From the NCBI GenBank assembly GCA_041485905.1, contig JBGPKK010000114.1, forward strand, positions 1 to 14,557: 14,557 bases of DNA, written 5' to 3'. Below, piece after piece: positions 13,907 to 14,557 of the stretch (positions within the stretch are counted from its first letter, which is position 1; each line of letters opens with the position of its first letter). This DNA comes from JAHFUI01 sp041485905 (GTDB taxonomy: Bacteria > Acidobacteriota > Vicinamibacteria > Vicinamibacterales > CAVVIG01). Both the position numbers and the translations under genes were made by a program. Below the pieces are notes generated by a model. The model was given only the letters and a program-made list of their open reading frames with translations. It had not been told where the DNA came from and made no database searches.

Positions 13907-14557
13907 CGCGCCTCCGCCGGAGGAACCACGCGGTACAAAGCGGCGAGCCGCGCGTCGGCGTCGCGGCCTTGCGCCATGTGATACGCCCACCACGGATCGT
14001 CACGATCGTCGTCGTCAGCCGGCAATTGAAACAGCTGATCGAGCGCGCGGGTCGCTCCAGGGCGATCGGCCTGCCGCTGCGCGAGCTGGCTGAGCGCCAC
14101 AAGGGGCGATTGCGCATTCGGGTAGAGCGCCGCCGCTCGTTCGTACCACGTGCGTGCCTCCGCCGGCTGGCCCAGCGCCTCGACCTCCGCGCCGACAAAC
14201 ATCGCTCGATAGTAGGCCAGCAGCGGATCGGTCGGTGTGGCAACCAGACGCAGTTGGTCGGCGGCTTCCGCGTGACGCCCCAGAAGGCCCAGCACGCGTC
14301 CCAGGCGAACGCGGGCTTCAGCGAAATCCGGAGCGATCGCGAGCGCGCGACGGAAGAAGGTCTCGGCCTGCCGCAACTCGGCGCGCTCCGAGCCGACCGT
14401 CCAGTTCATCTCCCGCGGAAAGGTGCGCGACACACCCTGGAGCTCGGGCGTTGCCAATGTCTCATGCTGGCAGCCGTTGAAGAACAGGAGATCGGCGTCG
14501 GCGGGAAAGAGCTGAAGCGCCCGCTCGAGGTGTGCCGGATGAAGCTCACCCCTGCCA
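13903..14557 (-). CDS. TPR-repeat protein, N-terminal part missing at the window edge
   Basis: The frame is open to the right edge: codons upstream of 14457 read ...LERALQLFPADADLLFFNGCQHETLATPEL, so the TTG at 14457 is not the true start and the gene is partial. Helical TPR-type repeats are visible: QAETFFRRALAIAPDFAEAR followed by LGRVLGLLGRHAEAADQL, then LLAYYRAMFVGAEVEALGQPAEARTWYERAAALYPNAQ-like units. The C-terminus (DDDDRDDPWWAYHMAQGRDADARLAALYRVV) includes an acidic loop and a final helix. TPR arrays mediate protein-protein contacts. The 4 bp ATGA overlap with the VWA gene indicates translational coupling, and this TPR-VWA pairing is common in Acidobacteriota. The subcellular location cannot be judged without the N-terminus. 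Confidence 0.85.
   Translation of the reverse strand, partial: GRGELHPAHLERALQLFPADADLLFFNGCQHETLATPELQGVSRTFPREMNWTVGSERAELRQAETFFRRALAIAPDFAEARVRLGRVLGLLGRHAEAADQLRLVATPTDPLLAYYRAMFVGAEVEALGQPAEARTWYERAAALYPNAQSPLVALSQLAQRQADRPGATRALDQLFQLPADDDDRDDPWWAYHMAQGRDADARLAALYRVVPPAEAR

Overview
The window is high-G+C, tightly packed bacterial DNA. It most likely comes from the Acidobacteriota, probably a Vicinamibacteria-like lineage. Pointers to this are a secreted VWA protein of the acidobacterial VWFA-related type next to a TPR gene, three copies of a secreted uncharacterised family that I associate with acidobacterial genomes, and many small exported proteins. No rRNA, tRNA, CRISPR array, insertion sequence or phage gene was seen. 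The taxonomic call is an inference from gene content.

Layout, left to right. Positions 1-1559 (minus) hold the first ~520 codons of a cyclic beta-1,2-glucan synthase-like gene (NdvB type), which runs off the left edge and carries a one-base frameshift near 180-182. After a divergent spacer come two small unrecognised plus-strand genes (1844-2353, 2363-2668). These converge on a ferredoxin-NADP+ reductase/thioredoxin-reductase-like flavoprotein without a CxxC pair (2705-3778, minus). Divergent from it is the first copy of the secreted unknown family, called P1 here (3834-4964). It converges on a secreted SGNH/GDSL esterase (5002-6249, minus).

The centre is a likely plus-strand operon from 6362 to 10919. 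It encodes a secreted LPMO-like protein with a predicted N-terminal histidine, a secreted PQQ-dependent dehydrogenase, and copies P2 and P3 of the unknown family. A plausible promoter lies in the divergent gap before the LPMO-like gene. The right third is a minus-strand cluster read from the right edge inward: a TPR protein (cut by the window edge), a VWA protein overlapping it by 4 bp, then two different secreted metallo-beta-lactamase-fold hydrolases separated by 1 bp.

How the parts may work together (inference): most products are exported. The copper-oxidase-like protein, PQQ dehydrogenase, SGNH esterase and possibly the three unknown proteins would suit periplasmic or extracellular oxidation and deacylation of polysaccharides or sugars. 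The PQQ enzyme is a candidate electron source for the LPMO-like protein. Six or seven of the exported proteins have a glutamine right after the predicted signal-peptide cleavage site, whereas the LPMO-like protein has histidine there.
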